Notes: generated by a model from the sequence alone, not told the origin. A DNA stretch of 64,000 nucleotides from CBDDFS01 sp965227255 (GCA_965227255.1 CBDDFS010000002.1:1570966-1634965), one strand, 5' to 3'; positions 17,605 to 27,033 are shown, numbered from the stretch's first letter. Numbers and translations are program-made.

Positions 17605-18468
17605 AGAGGGTTCTCGCAATTATTACACTTATCTCTCTGATTTATTCATGTGATAAATCCAAATACCCGGGTTTTAAATCCTTTAATGAAGTCTTACATT
17701 ATAGACTGGATAAACCTGGAGATCTGAACGAAAAAAATTCAGGATTCAATGTATCTGGCAATAGATTATAAGTACTGTTCAGACGATCGTTGTGTAGATG
17801 ATATTGATTATCAATTCGCTTTTTTTAGTACTCATTATAATCCTGAATTCTGGAGTAGCTTCAGGGTAGGTGATCAGTTTACGTTATTGCTTGATTCTAA
17901 CAAGAATCTTTTCTGGTTCAGCTTATTCGATCTACATAAAAAGAATTTGACTTGGCCTGTAATTGTCAAGGTCGCCATCTATGCAGGTCAGGATAAAAGC
18001 ATGGAATATTACGGAGAAGAAGATGATGACTTTTCTCTATACAGGGAAGAAACTGAGATCAATTTTATGAGACAAGAGGCCATTAAGAATGGTGAGCCTA
18101 TTTTCAAAGAGAAAGAAGGATGTTTTATTTCAATGATGAAATGGGGCGAAGGAGATAGCGTGAAAATTGGTAAAGAAGTGACATTGACTTACCAGGCTTA
18201 TTTTTCGAATGGAGAAAAATTTGATGATACTGAACAGTGGAATGATTCCATGACATTCTCTTACGGACAGCCCCTGCAGGTTATTGATGGTCTGGAGAAG
18301 GGAATCAAGGGATTAACAGAAGGTTCTGAAGCCAAATTAATCATACCTTCGCGACTCGCTTTTGGCGAAGAGGGTTCGTCTTCAGGCATTGTGCCGCCAT
18401 ACGAGGCCCTTCTGTACGATATAAAAATTATTTCCGTTAATGATAAGGCAGATGAGATATCCGATTAA
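17601..18468 (+). pseudogene. FKBP-type lipoprotein interrupted by a frameshift at an A7 run
   Basis: Two frames together make one gene. The ATG at 17601, overlapping the upstream stop, opens a lipoprotein signal peptide (lipobox IYSC) and about 50 residues, then stops at about 17771. The rest continues in another frame, open from about 17740 to 18468, and ends in a good FKBP domain (TLTYQAYFSNGEKFDDTEQW; VIDGLEKGIKGLTEGSEAKLIIPSRLAFGEEG). Removing one A from the seven-A run at 17731-17737 joins them into DLNEKIQDSMYLAIDYKY. This aligns with the same place in the next gene (GRKVQMNEIITLDLKY). So it is a full two-domain FKBP lipoprotein with a one-base insertion: sequence error, decay or slippage. 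A caller ignoring this would start at the ATG at 17749. Confidence 0.8.
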
Positions 18469-19318
18469 ATCCTATATAATTCTATTGTTGGTCTTCGCGG
18501 CAGCTTGTGGAAAACCTGGATTTAAGAATACTGCGAATGGTCTCCAATATATGATCATAGAGGGCGACGAGCGTGGTAGAAAAGTACAGATGAATGAGAT
18601 TATAACCCTGGATCTTAAATATGCCACTGATTCTATTGAAATCTTTAATTCAGAAAATCTTCAGTTTCCTGTTCAAATTAAGATATCCGAGCCGTCATTT
18701 TACGGAGACGTAATGGAAGGATTCCTCATGATGAATGTTGGAGATTCGGGAATATTTAAGGCCAGTGCCGATACTTTCTACAAATATGTTGGTCAGGAAG
18801 GCAGACCGGCAGAGGTTGTGGATGGTGACATGATAACCTTTGAGGTGAAGATTACAAATACTCAAACTCAAGAAGAGCTTACTGCCGCCAAAAGGAGCGA
18901 GGAATTGATCATGATGGAAAAAGAAAGGGAAATGATCGACACTTATATCATGGAGAATGATGTAAAGGCTGAACCTTCTTCTTCCGGACTATATTTCATT
19001 GAAAGAGCTGCCGGCACAGGTGACACGGCTTTAAGAGGTCATAAGGTGCGAGTCCATGCCATTGTACGCAGCATTCAGGGAAAAGAGATTGAATCTACCT
19101 ATAAGAGTGACAATCCACTTGACTTTATCCTGGGTAGCGGTCAAATCAACTTGCTTGGATTGGATGAAGGAGTGGGCATGATGTCAGAAGGTGGAAGGGC
19201 TACCTTGATTTTACCAAGTGCTCTTGCCTTTGGTTCTAAACCTCCTCCAGGAAGTAAAGTGGGACCATATACTCCCCTCGTAATTGATGTTGAGCTCGTA
19301 AAAATTCTAAATAAATAA
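18452..19318 (+). CDS. Two-domain FKBP-type lipoprotein
   Basis: About 288 residues. The ATG at 18452 gives a compact lipoprotein signal peptide with lipobox AAAC; an ATG 12 nt upstream is possible but less likely. The first half (FKNTANGLQYMIIEGDERG to DMITFEVKITN) is a degenerate FKBP-like domain. The second (SSSGLYFIERAAGTGDTALRG; LDFILGSGQINLLGLDEGVGMMSEGGRATLILPSALAFG) is a better one. A charged linker rich in Glu and Lys (AAKRSEELIMMEKEREMIDTY) joins them. It overlaps the frameshifted paralogue by 17 nt and is followed after 1 nt by the next FKBP gene. Periplasmic proline isomerase or chaperone is the likely role. Confidence 0.87.
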   Translation: MRYPIKSYIILLLVFAAACGKPGFKNTANGLQYMIIEGDERGRKVQMNEIITLDLKYATDSIEIFNSENLQFPVQIKISEPSFYGDVMEGFLMMNVGDSGIFKASADTFYKYVGQEGRPAEVVDGDMITFEVKITNTQTQEELTAAKRSEELIMMEKEREMIDTYIMENDVKAEPSSSGLYFIERAAGTGDTALRGHKVRVHAIVRSIQGKEIESTYKSDNPLDFILGSGQINLLGLDEGVGMMSEGGRATLILPSALAFGSKPPPGSKVGPYTPLVIDVELVKILNK

Positions 19319-19319
19319 A

Positions 19320-20132
19320 ATGAAAAAATTTAAACTCCCTTCACTGGCAATGATTGTCGGTGTTATTGTTATTTCCTGTAACCCGACTGACGAGGCTAAC
19401 TCGCAGTCCTATATCGGTAAAGAATACTACACTCAATCCGGACTAGGATACCAGATTCATAAAGCTGGTGAGGGTGATCAGGCCAAGGCCGGTGATCTTG
19501 TAACCGTGCATTATGCAGGGAGACTGGAAGATGGAACTGAGTTCGATAATTCCTATAAAAAAGGCACGCCATTTACGTTTCAACTTGGCGCTGGTAAAGT
19601 GATCAAAGGCTGGGACGAAGGTATTGCCCTGCTTAATGTGGGTGATAGTGCCACTCTGATTATTCCATCCTATTTAGGATATGGTGATAGAAATATGGGA
19701 GTAATCAAACCTGGGTCAACACTGATATTTGATGTAGAGCTGGTTGCTACCAAAAAGCCGACCAAACCATGGAAGCTTGACGGTAAAGAAATCGTTGATG
19801 TCAGACCTGGTTTACAGATGATCTATCTGGAAAGAAATGAAAATGGCGTGAAGGCGGAAAACGGTAAAACAGTTACAGTAAACTATTCAGGATATTTCAA
19901 CAAGAATAACCGCAAATTTGATTCTTCGGTCGATAAGGGTACGCCGTTTTCGTTTGTGCTTGGACAGGGAATGGTAATTCAAGGATGGGATCTTGGTGTT
20001 GCCGAGATGAGAACCGGAGAAAAGGCCAGATTGATCATTGATGCTGACCTTGCTTATGGCGACAGAGGAATGGGACCCATCCCCCCGAACGCCAAACTCT
20101 ACTTTGATGTAGAATTACTTAGTGTACAATAG
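19320..20132 (+). CDS. Tandem FKBP-type peptidyl-prolyl cis-trans isomerase lipoprotein
   Basis: A 270-residue lipoprotein (lipobox VISC) with two canonical FKBP domains. Domain 1 (about 42-142) has VTVHYAGRLEDGTEFDNSY, GKVIKGWDEGIALLNVGDSATLIIP and YGDRNMG. Domain 2 (about 160-270) has VTVNYSGYF, KFDSSVDKGTPFSFVLGQGMV, IQGWDLGVAEMRTGEKARLII and YGDRGMGPIPPNA. The key aromatic and Asp residues of the FKBP pocket (Y, F-D, W) are kept in both, unlike its upstream neighbours, so this is the member most likely to be an active isomerase. It is the last gene of the plus-strand run; a short degenerate repeat follows. Confidence 0.93.
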   Translation: MKKFKLPSLAMIVGVIVISCNPTDEANSQSYIGKEYYTQSGLGYQIHKAGEGDQAKAGDLVTVHYAGRLEDGTEFDNSYKKGTPFTFQLGAGKVIKGWDEGIALLNVGDSATLIIPSYLGYGDRNMGVIKPGSTLIFDVELVATKKPTKPWKLDGKEIVDVRPGLQMIYLERNENGVKAENGKTVTVNYSGYFNKNNRKFDSSVDKGTPFSFVLGQGMVIQGWDLGVAEMRTGEKARLIIDADLAYGDRGMGPIPPNAKLYFDVELLSVQ

Positions 20133-20152
20133 GCCAGAGTTCCTAATTCCAA

Positions 20153-20180
20153 AATCGGAAATCGGAGCTCGGAATTCGAA
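20153..20180. repeat. Short degenerate TCGGA repeat between converging genes
   Basis: Three near-copies of ATCGGA/TCGGA lie at 20154-20159, 20161-20166 and 20169-20173, with GGAATTCGAA just after. It fills much of the 54-nt gap between the converging FKBP and msrB genes. It may be a decayed intergenic repeat; no terminator-like T-run was seen. Confidence 0.35.
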
Positions 20181-20186
20181 GGTTCC

Positions 20187-20693
20187 CTATTCTTCCTCAA
20201 ACTCTAGTGAAGGACTATTGATGCAGTATCTCATTCCAGTGGGCTGAGGTCCGTCTTCAAATACGTGTCCCAAATGGGCGTCACAGCGTGCGCATACAAC
20301 TTCTGTTCTGACCATTCCAAAAGAAATGTCTTTGATTTCTTTTACACTTTGATCATTATAGGTAGTGTAAAAACTGGGCCAACCGGATCCGGATTCATAT
20401 TTATGATCGGACTTAAATAATGGATGGTCGCAATTTGAACAATGGTAAACACCTTCATCATCAAACTTGTAGTATTTACCCGTAAAAGCTCTTTCCGTGC
20501 CTTTTTCCCTTGTAATGTGATAGGTTTCGGCATCCAGTTCTTTTTTCCATTCTGCATCGCTTTTAACGACGCGATCGATTTGTGGGCTCTCTTTCATAGC
20601 TTGTTGATTTTGACTTGAATTTGATTTTTCCTGACCGCATGCCGGCAAAATGAAGACGGCCATGCTGATTATAAACAAGTATTTCGATTTCAT
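20187..20693 (-). CDS. msrB: Exported peptide-methionine (R)-S-oxide reductase MsrB
   Basis: A 168-residue lipoprotein: signal peptide with lipobox LPAC (Cys about residue 19) and a Ser/Asn/Gln-rich linker. The MsrB domain follows (about 40-165). Zinc is held by CSNCDHPL and CARCDAHLGH; GSGWPSFY and FEDGPQPTGMRYCINSPSLEF are the signature motifs, with the catalytic cysteine in RYCINS. It reduces the R form of oxidised methionine in envelope proteins; the lipobox places it outside the cytoplasm. The reductant is not encoded nearby. Confidence 0.95.
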   Translation of the reverse strand: MKSKYLFIISMAVFILPACGQEKSNSSQNQQAMKESPQIDRVVKSDAEWKKELDAETYHITREKGTERAFTGKYYKFDDEGVYHCSNCDHPLFKSDHKYESGSGWPSFYTTYNDQSVKEIKDISFGMVRTEVVCARCDAHLGHVFEDGPQPTGMRYCINSPSLEFEEE

Positions 20694-20747
20694 ATCCTAA
20701 AATTAAGGTGGATAAAAACCTTTGCCAGATTTTTAACAAAAATTTAG

Positions 20748-20781
20748 ACTGATATTCAATCAGTTGTCAAATACTTGACAA
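20748..20781. repeat. Two adjoining inverted repeats between msrB and the OmpA/PD40 gene
   Basis: Repeat 1: ACTGAT (20748-20753) with ATCAGT (20759-20764), 5-nt spacer. Repeat 2: TTGTCAA (20764-20770) with TTGACAA (20775-20781), 4-nt spacer. Both arms of both repeats are perfect and they share base 20764. They follow the stop of the OmpA/PD40 gene and precede msrB on the minus strand. They may act as a weak terminator (a T5 lies about 6 nt further on) or as an msrB operator. Confidence 0.4.
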
Positions 20782-20791
20782 TTTCAGGCCC

Positions 20792-22741
20792 TTAAGGTTT
20801 GATTTCGACGATCTTAAATTCCGTCCTTCTGTTTTTGGCCCTTCCTTTGATGGTTTCATTGCTGGCAATAGGTTCGTCATCTGCATAACCTTTGTAAGAT
20901 AGCCTGGACGCATCAATTCCGTTTTGAATCAGATAATTATAAACGGATTTGGCCCGGTTGTCGGATAGTTTCACATTCAAGTCTCGTCCTCCGGTATTGT
21001 CAGTATGCCCCCCAATCTCTATGGCCACATTCTTATTGTTATTGAGGAAATCAATGAGTTTATTCAATTCGACCTTCGATTCATTTTTCAGGTCGTATTT
21101 ATTCGTTTCAAAAAAGATATTGTTCAAGACCACACGAGCTCCTTTCTTTATAGGCACCATGGGAACATCTTTGTATACCGGTGCATCTGAATCTTCATCT
21201 TTGAGAAGTGTGAAGTGATCTGAGTAAAAGAGATATCCGTCTTTTGAAGCATTCAGAGCGTAATCTCTTCCCGGAGGTAAACAGACAAGAAATTCACCAT
21301 TTCCACTGTTAGAAAATGATTCAACCACTGTCTTTCCTGTTTTCAAGTCAATCAATTCAAATTTGGCCAGCAGTGGCCTTTTAGTTGTTACATCAATCAC
21401 CTTCCCTTTTAGGAAAGTTACCTTATCAGGTCGTTTGTTTTCCGGCATTTCAAAATAATACAGATCCAATCCTCCTAAACCACCCACACGGTCTGAAGCG
21501 AAATAGCCTATGTCTCCCTTGGCGTTTACCATCAAACTATTCTCATCTTTGGATGTATTGATAGGGTAGCCCAGGTTTTCCGGTTTCGACCAGTTCCCCA
21601 TTGAATCTTTCCTGGTGACGAAGATGTCTAATCCCCCGTAACCCGGATGTCCGTCAGAAGAGAAATAGAGGGTCTTTCCATCTGGATGAATGAAAACCGA
21701 TTCTTCATGCCCAGGCGTATTCACGGGGTGAGGCAGTTTAACCGGAACTGTCCAACCCGTATCAGTCAAATAGGTTGAATAAATATCCTGGTCCTGTATT
21801 CCATAACCCATATTTTTTCCCCGAACGAAATAGAGTGTCCTGCCATCGGAAGCGAAGGAAGGTTGGGTTTCCCAATTACCCGTATTTACAGGTTTGCCCA
21901 GGTTTCGAGGTGCCGACCATCGATCGCCAATTCTTTGACTGAAGAAAAGGTCGCAGGAGCCGTATCCTTCTCTGCCCGGACCGTAATCTCCGTAAAGAGG
22001 GCAAGCAGTGAAGATGAGTAATAAACCATCAACAGATAGAGTAGGGGCACCTTCGTTGTTCAGGGTGTTGATCGGTGGACCAATATTCATGCTTGGAACC
22101 CATTTGCCATCCCTTTTAACAGAAACATAAAATTCTTCATTGGCCCCATTAAGCGACTTGTTGCTTGGTATTTGTCTGGTGTATAAAATCAGTTCGTCGT
22201 CGGCAGTAAGGCAAGGGTAATACTCTGGGTTCCTTGAATTGATATTAGGACCCATATTGATCGGATTGAATTCGACCACCTCGTCTTTTCTACTCATGGC
22301 GAACTCGCATTTTTGTAACATACGATCCGCATTTTCCCTTTTTTTAAGGTCCTGATCAGCCGAATTCTTATATCGAGTCAGTGCTTTTTTAGTTTCATCA
22401 TATTCTCCGAGATTCAGATAGAAGAGACCGATGTAATAATTAGCTTGTGGATACTTTTCTTCTTCAAGTTCTACTACCTTTTGTAGCGAAGTGATGGCTT
22501 CCTTGTATTTTTTCTGTTCACCATAAAGAAGACCTAGCTCGAGGTGGGCTTCTGTGAAATTTGTATCTCTATCGAGGGCCTGGTAAAGCAGGCTCTCCAT
22601 TTGGTCGAATTTCTGATAGCGGTACTGTGTTCTGGCCTCATCAAAATAGGCCTTGGCTTTCTTGTCATTTGTACTTAATTCCTGTGAAAAAGAGTGCAAA
22701 GAGAAGCATGTAGCAAAAAGAAACAGGATTAGCTTTTTCAA
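20792..22741 (-). CDS. PorE-like OmpA family protein with TPR, PD40 and carboxypeptidase-regulatory domains
   Basis: A 649-residue envelope protein. Signal peptide to about residue 19 (SLHSFSQ); TPR repeats (about 28-135, AYFDEARTQYRYQKFDQME and EAITSLQKVVELEEEKY); PD40 propeller (about 165-430, YPCLTADDELILYTRQ, LYFSSDGHPGYGGLDIF, GYFASDRVGGLGGLDLY); a carboxypeptidase-regulatory-like domain (about 445-525); and a canonical OmpA domain (NNIFFETNKYDLKNES, IEIGGHTDNTGG, NVKLSDNRAKSVYNYL). This is the build of PorE, which ties the T9SS to peptidoglycan, but the organism has several such genes and this one is not next to a PorP. It overlaps queE by 4 nt. Confidence 0.92.
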   Translation of the reverse strand: MKKLILFLFATCFSLHSFSQELSTNDKKAKAYFDEARTQYRYQKFDQMESLLYQALDRDTNFTEAHLELGLLYGEQKKYKEAITSLQKVVELEEEKYPQANYYIGLFYLNLGEYDETKKALTRYKNSADQDLKKRENADRMLQKCEFAMSRKDEVVEFNPINMGPNINSRNPEYYPCLTADDELILYTRQIPSNKSLNGANEEFYVSVKRDGKWVPSMNIGPPINTLNNEGAPTLSVDGLLLIFTACPLYGDYGPGREGYGSCDLFFSQRIGDRWSAPRNLGKPVNTGNWETQPSFASDGRTLYFVRGKNMGYGIQDQDIYSTYLTDTGWTVPVKLPHPVNTPGHEESVFIHPDGKTLYFSSDGHPGYGGLDIFVTRKDSMGNWSKPENLGYPINTSKDENSLMVNAKGDIGYFASDRVGGLGGLDLYYFEMPENKRPDKVTFLKGKVIDVTTKRPLLAKFELIDLKTGKTVVESFSNSGNGEFLVCLPPGRDYALNASKDGYLFYSDHFTLLKDEDSDAPVYKDVPMVPIKKGARVVLNNIFFETNKYDLKNESKVELNKLIDFLNNNKNVAIEIGGHTDNTGGRDLNVKLSDNRAKSVYNYLIQNGIDASRLSYKGYADDEPIASNETIKGRAKNRRTEFKIVEIKP

Positions 22742-23340
22742 GGCAGATTGAGGTATTTATGAGTTTGAAGGGATATCTTCCACTTTGGCTTCGCAGCAAT
22801 ATAGGAATAAATGCGCGGATACTGTTTTTCCCTTCTGTCCCACTCAGCCTGCAGGTACAGACGACAATCAGGACCTACTTTTTCGGACTCAGATTCAGCC
22901 CATTCGAAGTCCTTCATACCGGCGACTACCATTTTTAACTCGTTTGCTTTACTGTAAATATCACCTATGGGTTCTTTGAATTTTTTAGGGGATAAAGTGA
23001 TCCAGTCGAATTGTCCGCTCAGTGGATATGCTCCTGAAGTTTCTAAATGCAGTTTCAAAGCCCTCGAGGAAAGCGCTTCAGTGAGCTCGCTGAGATCATA
23101 CATCAATGGCTCACCGCCCGTAATTATCACATTGGACGCACCTGATTGAGCAGCTTCTTCGGCCAGATCATTTACATCTCTCCATTGGTTTTCATCAACC
23201 TCCCAACTATCTTTCACATCACACCACGGACATCCAACGTCACAACCTGATATTCGGATAAAGTATGAAAGTAAACCTTGATGGTAACCTTCTCCCTGAA
23301 TGCTCAGGAAGGTTTCCATAACAGGTATTTTTGCACTCAT
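22738..23340 (-). CDS. queE: 7-carboxy-7-deazaguanine synthase QueE
   Basis: A 200-residue radical SAM enzyme of queuosine/7-deazaguanine synthesis that contracts the ring of 6-carboxy-tetrahydropterin. The 4Fe-4S site is SGCDVGCPWCDVKDSW (Cys-x3-Cys-x2-Cys, about residues 33-40). VIITGGEPLMYDL is the SAM-binding GGE motif, and LETSGAYPLSG and WITLSPKKF are family motifs. FLSIQGEGYHQG near the start fixes the ATG. No other queuosine gene is present; the overlap with the OmpA/PD40 gene looks like simple operon packing. Confidence 0.95.
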   Translation of the reverse strand: MSAKIPVMETFLSIQGEGYHQGLLSYFIRISGCDVGCPWCDVKDSWEVDENQWRDVNDLAEEAAQSGASNVIITGGEPLMYDLSELTEALSSRALKLHLETSGAYPLSGQFDWITLSPKKFKEPIGDIYSKANELKMVVAGMKDFEWAESESEKVGPDCRLYLQAEWDRREKQYPRIYSYIAAKPKWKISLQTHKYLNLP

Positions 23341-23376
23341 TTCTTGTAAACGATTTGAGCGCGAAGTTAATTGTCT

Positions 23377-26300
23377 TTAGAGTTTGATAAGCTTTTTAAC
23401 AATGCTATTATCTCCTGACGTAATACGAACTAAATAAGTTCCTCTCTCAAGCCCTGACATATCTAGCTCCATCCTTTCGCTATTACCTTCCATCTGCACC
23501 GAGTTCAATACTGATTTGCCGGAAATGTCGAGTACAAGTATTTCTGCTTGTGTAAGATCAACACCTGCCCATTCAAGGAAGAATATATCTCTTCCGGGAT
23601 TAGGATATAGAACTGCTTCTCGTTGAACCTTTTTGTCATCAATTCCAAAAAATGGATCGGATTCAAATAGATTGATATCATCAAGTGCCATGTCGCTGGC
23701 ATAATCCTCTCCGGTTATTCCTCGGAATCGAACGCTAATGATCTGACCGGCATATGGTTCGAGATCCAAGCTGTCCTTCCACCAATTGTCACCCAGATTT
23801 CCATACCGTTCTTCTTTGACATCCAGTTGCCATCCTTGGTTTGTCAAGACATCTACATGAAGAGAACCCATGGAAAAACCGAACATGTGATATCTCCATG
23901 TCAGTCTTGGTTGGCTCATCTCTGTTAAATCCATACATGGACTCGTCAAGTAAGTAGCTGTGAAGTTGCAACCATTCGAAGCTTCTGTGTAAACATACAT
24001 TCCAGTGTCTGCACCCGGATTGAAATCTCTGAATGGACCTGTATTTCCACTAGGGGTGGTTCCGTTGTTCAATCTCCAATCGTGATCATCAAGCATGGAA
24101 TTTGGATCATTTAACCATCCACCTCCTATGTTACAAGTTATGTCTCCACAATCCCAGTCCGTAGAACAATTGTTGTAGTCTTCAAAAGCATCAGACCATG
24201 GTGATAGCACGGTTGTGGTATTCGTTGTGAAGAGAATCATACTTCTGGCAGTATCGTTGTATGGATTCAGGTCAGAAGAATTCGAAAGAATACATTCAAT
24301 TTCGTTCATGGCAGCTGCCAAATCAACATCAGCAGGGAATGTAACAAGTAATGAATCTCCAGGTGCAATCGAACCCGTATTTGCGTTAATACTTCCCGCT
24401 GCATAAACATGACATTTAACGAGGGCAGAGTATACGGTATCCGTACCTGTATTCTTCACATAGACTTTTAAGGGTACTGTATCCGTCACGCAATCTGGAT
24501 AATTCCCTGTAGAAGGTGATACGATCTTGGTAAGTGTAAGATCATTTTTCAGTGGACAATTGAACGTTCCTTTTGAAGTTTGAATGGCCACGGCTCTTCT
24601 TCCTGATGCAGGGTTAATTGTATTGGCAGAAACAGAAAGCCAATAGGTCTCATTTGGATTGGTATTTCGGAAAATGAATTCATTAGTACTGCTTACACCA
24701 GTAGAATCCATGTATTTTGCACCAAGCTTATAAGCAGTATAATTCATTGCAGATGCAACTGTGTCCCAGGCTAGTTTAAGGGAGTCGGGACAGGCCCATT
24801 CAACTCTCAAGTTGCCGGGAACTCCTACTATACTGAAATTCTCATCACTTTGATCTGATACCAATCCCCTTGAAACTCGCACTTTTGTTGTGCCATTCAC
24901 ATCATTTGGGACCATCCAGTTCAATTGTCTTGTGTTTGCATTAACGCTGGTTGAGATAGACGACCAATTCACTCCACCATCAGTAGAATAGTCAATATCG
25001 AAAGAGCTTGATTGATCAGATGCATCCCATCGAATGGTCTCTGTTTCTCCCGGAACGAAACCTTCACCTCCATTGGGGTAGGTCACATAAATTTCATCAT
25101 AAACAAACTCATATATTACATGATAAGTCTGTGGCCCCTGGGGAATTGCTGTAGGATTCAGGGTTACCGTGTAACTTCCTTGAGCAGGGTTCTTGATTGT
25201 TACCTGCTCCATATTATTCAAAGAATCAACTCCTCTCACGGCATTGCTGTCGAGACTTGCTGCATTAGGTGTGGGATCAAGCACCCATGGTTGATAAACA
25301 GTATTCGATGGATCTGTGACCGTCATATCAATATTATTTACAAGGGCTATAGCTGCATTTGGATTGCCGGGATAGTCATGCCAGTAAACCATGATCCTGA
25401 CTTCTTCCAATCCACTCGGAACTGATATCGAATGAGTATTCGAAGAAGTAGATGACATCGAACCAACAATGTATTGACTATTCTGTAGAACATCCATTGC
25501 CCTGCGGAGATTAATTCTTCCCCAACCATGTTTGAAGTCAGGTCCGGGATTCCCTAATTCATCTGCCGTGTTGAGAACAATACCTTTGATCAAACCCGAG
25601 TTTGGCGTTTGGCCGGAATTCATATCCATATAGGCATGATATAGCTGAGCCAGACTTCCCGAAACACCTGGTGCCGACATAGAGGTTCCGCTCTTTACGT
25701 CATAGTCATGCGGGTCTACTGTTGAATTTACAGAAACACCCTTGGCACATATATCAGGTTTAATTCTTCCGTCCTCTGCCGGACCACGGCTGCTAAATGA
25801 GGCTAGTTGGTCACTACTAGTGAGCGCTCCGCAAGCAATCACGTTTTTTCCTTGTTTCATTCCACCGGTGATATTTCCCCAGCCGGCTCCGGCTCCATAG
25901 CCGCAATTCGATGAGCCCTCGTTACCTGCTGAATAAACATGCATCAAAGAATTCGTGATGTTGATTTCATCGTCCCTATCTTCCGTAGAAGCCTGATATC
26001 CGGCATTACAGCCTTGCGCCAGAGAGGTTGATGTAATATAAATACCGTATTGATTGTAATGATTTATTGAGTTTCCAAAACCATTGTTGTAATAATAGGT
26101 GTATAATTCTGCACCTGGAGCCATTCCTCTTCCTTCCGGGTCAAGATTGCCCGCTCCGAATATTGTACCAGCAACGTGATCTCCATGATCTCCGTTATCC
26201 TGAGATGTAAATTGCAACGGAACTCTTCCTTCATAATCAATGTGAGGTCCGATAAATCCGCTGTCATGAATCCCTACACCAACTCCAGTTCCGTCGTATT

Positions 26301-26985
26301 TGCTCTGGTTGGGATGATCACTATATAATTGATTCGATCTGTGCTGAGCTCTGCCACCGTAGTTTTCAAGAGTAGGGGGTGGTTCGTTCGGTTGGATGAA
26401 ATAGATCCAATTTTCATTGCCCAGGTCGTATTTTGCGGCCTCTGGTAATTTGATCAATGCTCTTCGGTACCTTGGATTGAGATCAATAATTTCGACGCCA
26501 TAATTATCTAAGGAAGCGGATAATGATTCCTCGCTATGGTCTTCAAAATAATGAATGAAGAGCAAGGCGTTTTGACCTTCTTTAGCCCATTCTGGTAGAT
26601 TTGAAATGTCTTTGTGAAATTTACTTTCATAAGGTATGTCGATTATAGATGAGATATTATATGTTTCCCAATGATCGAAATTTGTTGAAGTCTGAAGCTC
26701 GGCATAAAATGAGTTATTCGGAAGGTAACCAAAGAGTCGGATACCGGCCTGATGCATTTCTGATTTTAATTCATTGCTCGGCAAGACATCAAAGGAAAGG
26801 ATGTAATACTTCTTCTTTTTGTCCCTGTTATTTATGAATTTGACCTGTTCTTCATGTGTTTGTTCATCAATCACTAAAGTTCCCGAACGCAGCTTTAAAA
26901 TATTGATTTCACGAGCAGCAAGGTCGCCGATGATGCAAACATGAGTTATTAAAAAGGTCAGAATTAAGGTAAATGCCCTGTTCAT
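23377..26985 (-). CDS. Large S8 subtilase with fibronectin-like and MAM-like regions and T9SS sorting domain
   Basis: A 1202-residue secreted protease. Signal peptide to about residue 24; a ~200-residue propeptide-like region; S8 domain with Asp in GVGVGIHDSGF (about 241), His in NGDHGDHVAGT (about 270) and Ser in SGTSMSAPGVSG (about 436). Then a P-proprotein-like or jelly-roll region (about 505-620), beta domains (YPNGGEGFVPGETETIRWDAS, a fibronectin-like part and a CARDB-like part), and a MAM-like sandwich with DLTEMSQPRLTWRYHMFG and SDMALDDINLFES (about 980-1115). The end, YPNPGRDIFFLEW to ERGTYLVRITSGDNSIVKKLIKL, is a type A sorting domain. It would act on the cell surface or in the medium. 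It is transcribed alone, divergent from the PorP-like gene. Confidence 0.94.
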   Translation of the reverse strand: MNRAFTLILTFLITHVCIIGDLAAREINILKLRSGTLVIDEQTHEEQVKFINNRDKKKKYYILSFDVLPSNELKSEMHQAGIRLFGYLPNNSFYAELQTSTNFDHWETYNISSIIDIPYESKFHKDISNLPEWAKEGQNALLFIHYFEDHSEESLSASLDNYGVEIIDLNPRYRRALIKLPEAAKYDLGNENWIYFIQPNEPPPTLENYGGRAQHRSNQLYSDHPNQSKYDGTGVGVGIHDSGFIGPHIDYEGRVPLQFTSQDNGDHGDHVAGTIFGAGNLDPEGRGMAPGAELYTYYYNNGFGNSINHYNQYGIYITSTSLAQGCNAGYQASTEDRDDEINITNSLMHVYSAGNEGSSNCGYGAGAGWGNITGGMKQGKNVIACGALTSSDQLASFSSRGPAEDGRIKPDICAKGVSVNSTVDPHDYDVKSGTSMSAPGVSGSLAQLYHAYMDMNSGQTPNSGLIKGIVLNTADELGNPGPDFKHGWGRINLRRAMDVLQNSQYIVGSMSSTSSNTHSISVPSGLEEVRIMVYWHDYPGNPNAAIALVNNIDMTVTDPSNTVYQPWVLDPTPNAASLDSNAVRGVDSLNNMEQVTIKNPAQGSYTVTLNPTAIPQGPQTYHVIYEFVYDEIYVTYPNGGEGFVPGETETIRWDASDQSSSFDIDYSTDGGVNWSSISTSVNANTRQLNWMVPNDVNGTTKVRVSRGLVSDQSDENFSIVGVPGNLRVEWACPDSLKLAWDTVASAMNYTAYKLGAKYMDSTGVSSTNEFIFRNTNPNETYWLSVSANTINPASGRRAVAIQTSKGTFNCPLKNDLTLTKIVSPSTGNYPDCVTDTVPLKVYVKNTGTDTVYSALVKCHVYAAGSINANTGSIAPGDSLLVTFPADVDLAAAMNEIECILSNSSDLNPYNDTARSMILFTTNTTTVLSPWSDAFEDYNNCSTDWDCGDITCNIGGGWLNDPNSMLDDHDWRLNNGTTPSGNTGPFRDFNPGADTGMYVYTEASNGCNFTATYLTSPCMDLTEMSQPRLTWRYHMFGFSMGSLHVDVLTNQGWQLDVKEERYGNLGDNWWKDSLDLEPYAGQIISVRFRGITGEDYASDMALDDINLFESDPFFGIDDKKVQREAVLYPNPGRDIFFLEWAGVDLTQAEILVLDISGKSVLNSVQMEGNSERMELDMSGLERGTYLVRITSGDNSIVKKLIKL

Positions 26986-27033
26986 AGGTGTAAATTTCTT
27001 TAGAGGATAATTCGTTAAATTTACAATTATCTG

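Noticed and set aside
17749..18468. Independent gene starting at the ATG at 17749
   Set aside because: It would lack the lipoprotein signal found 148 nt upstream in another frame, and the junction aligns with the neighbour only if one A is removed.
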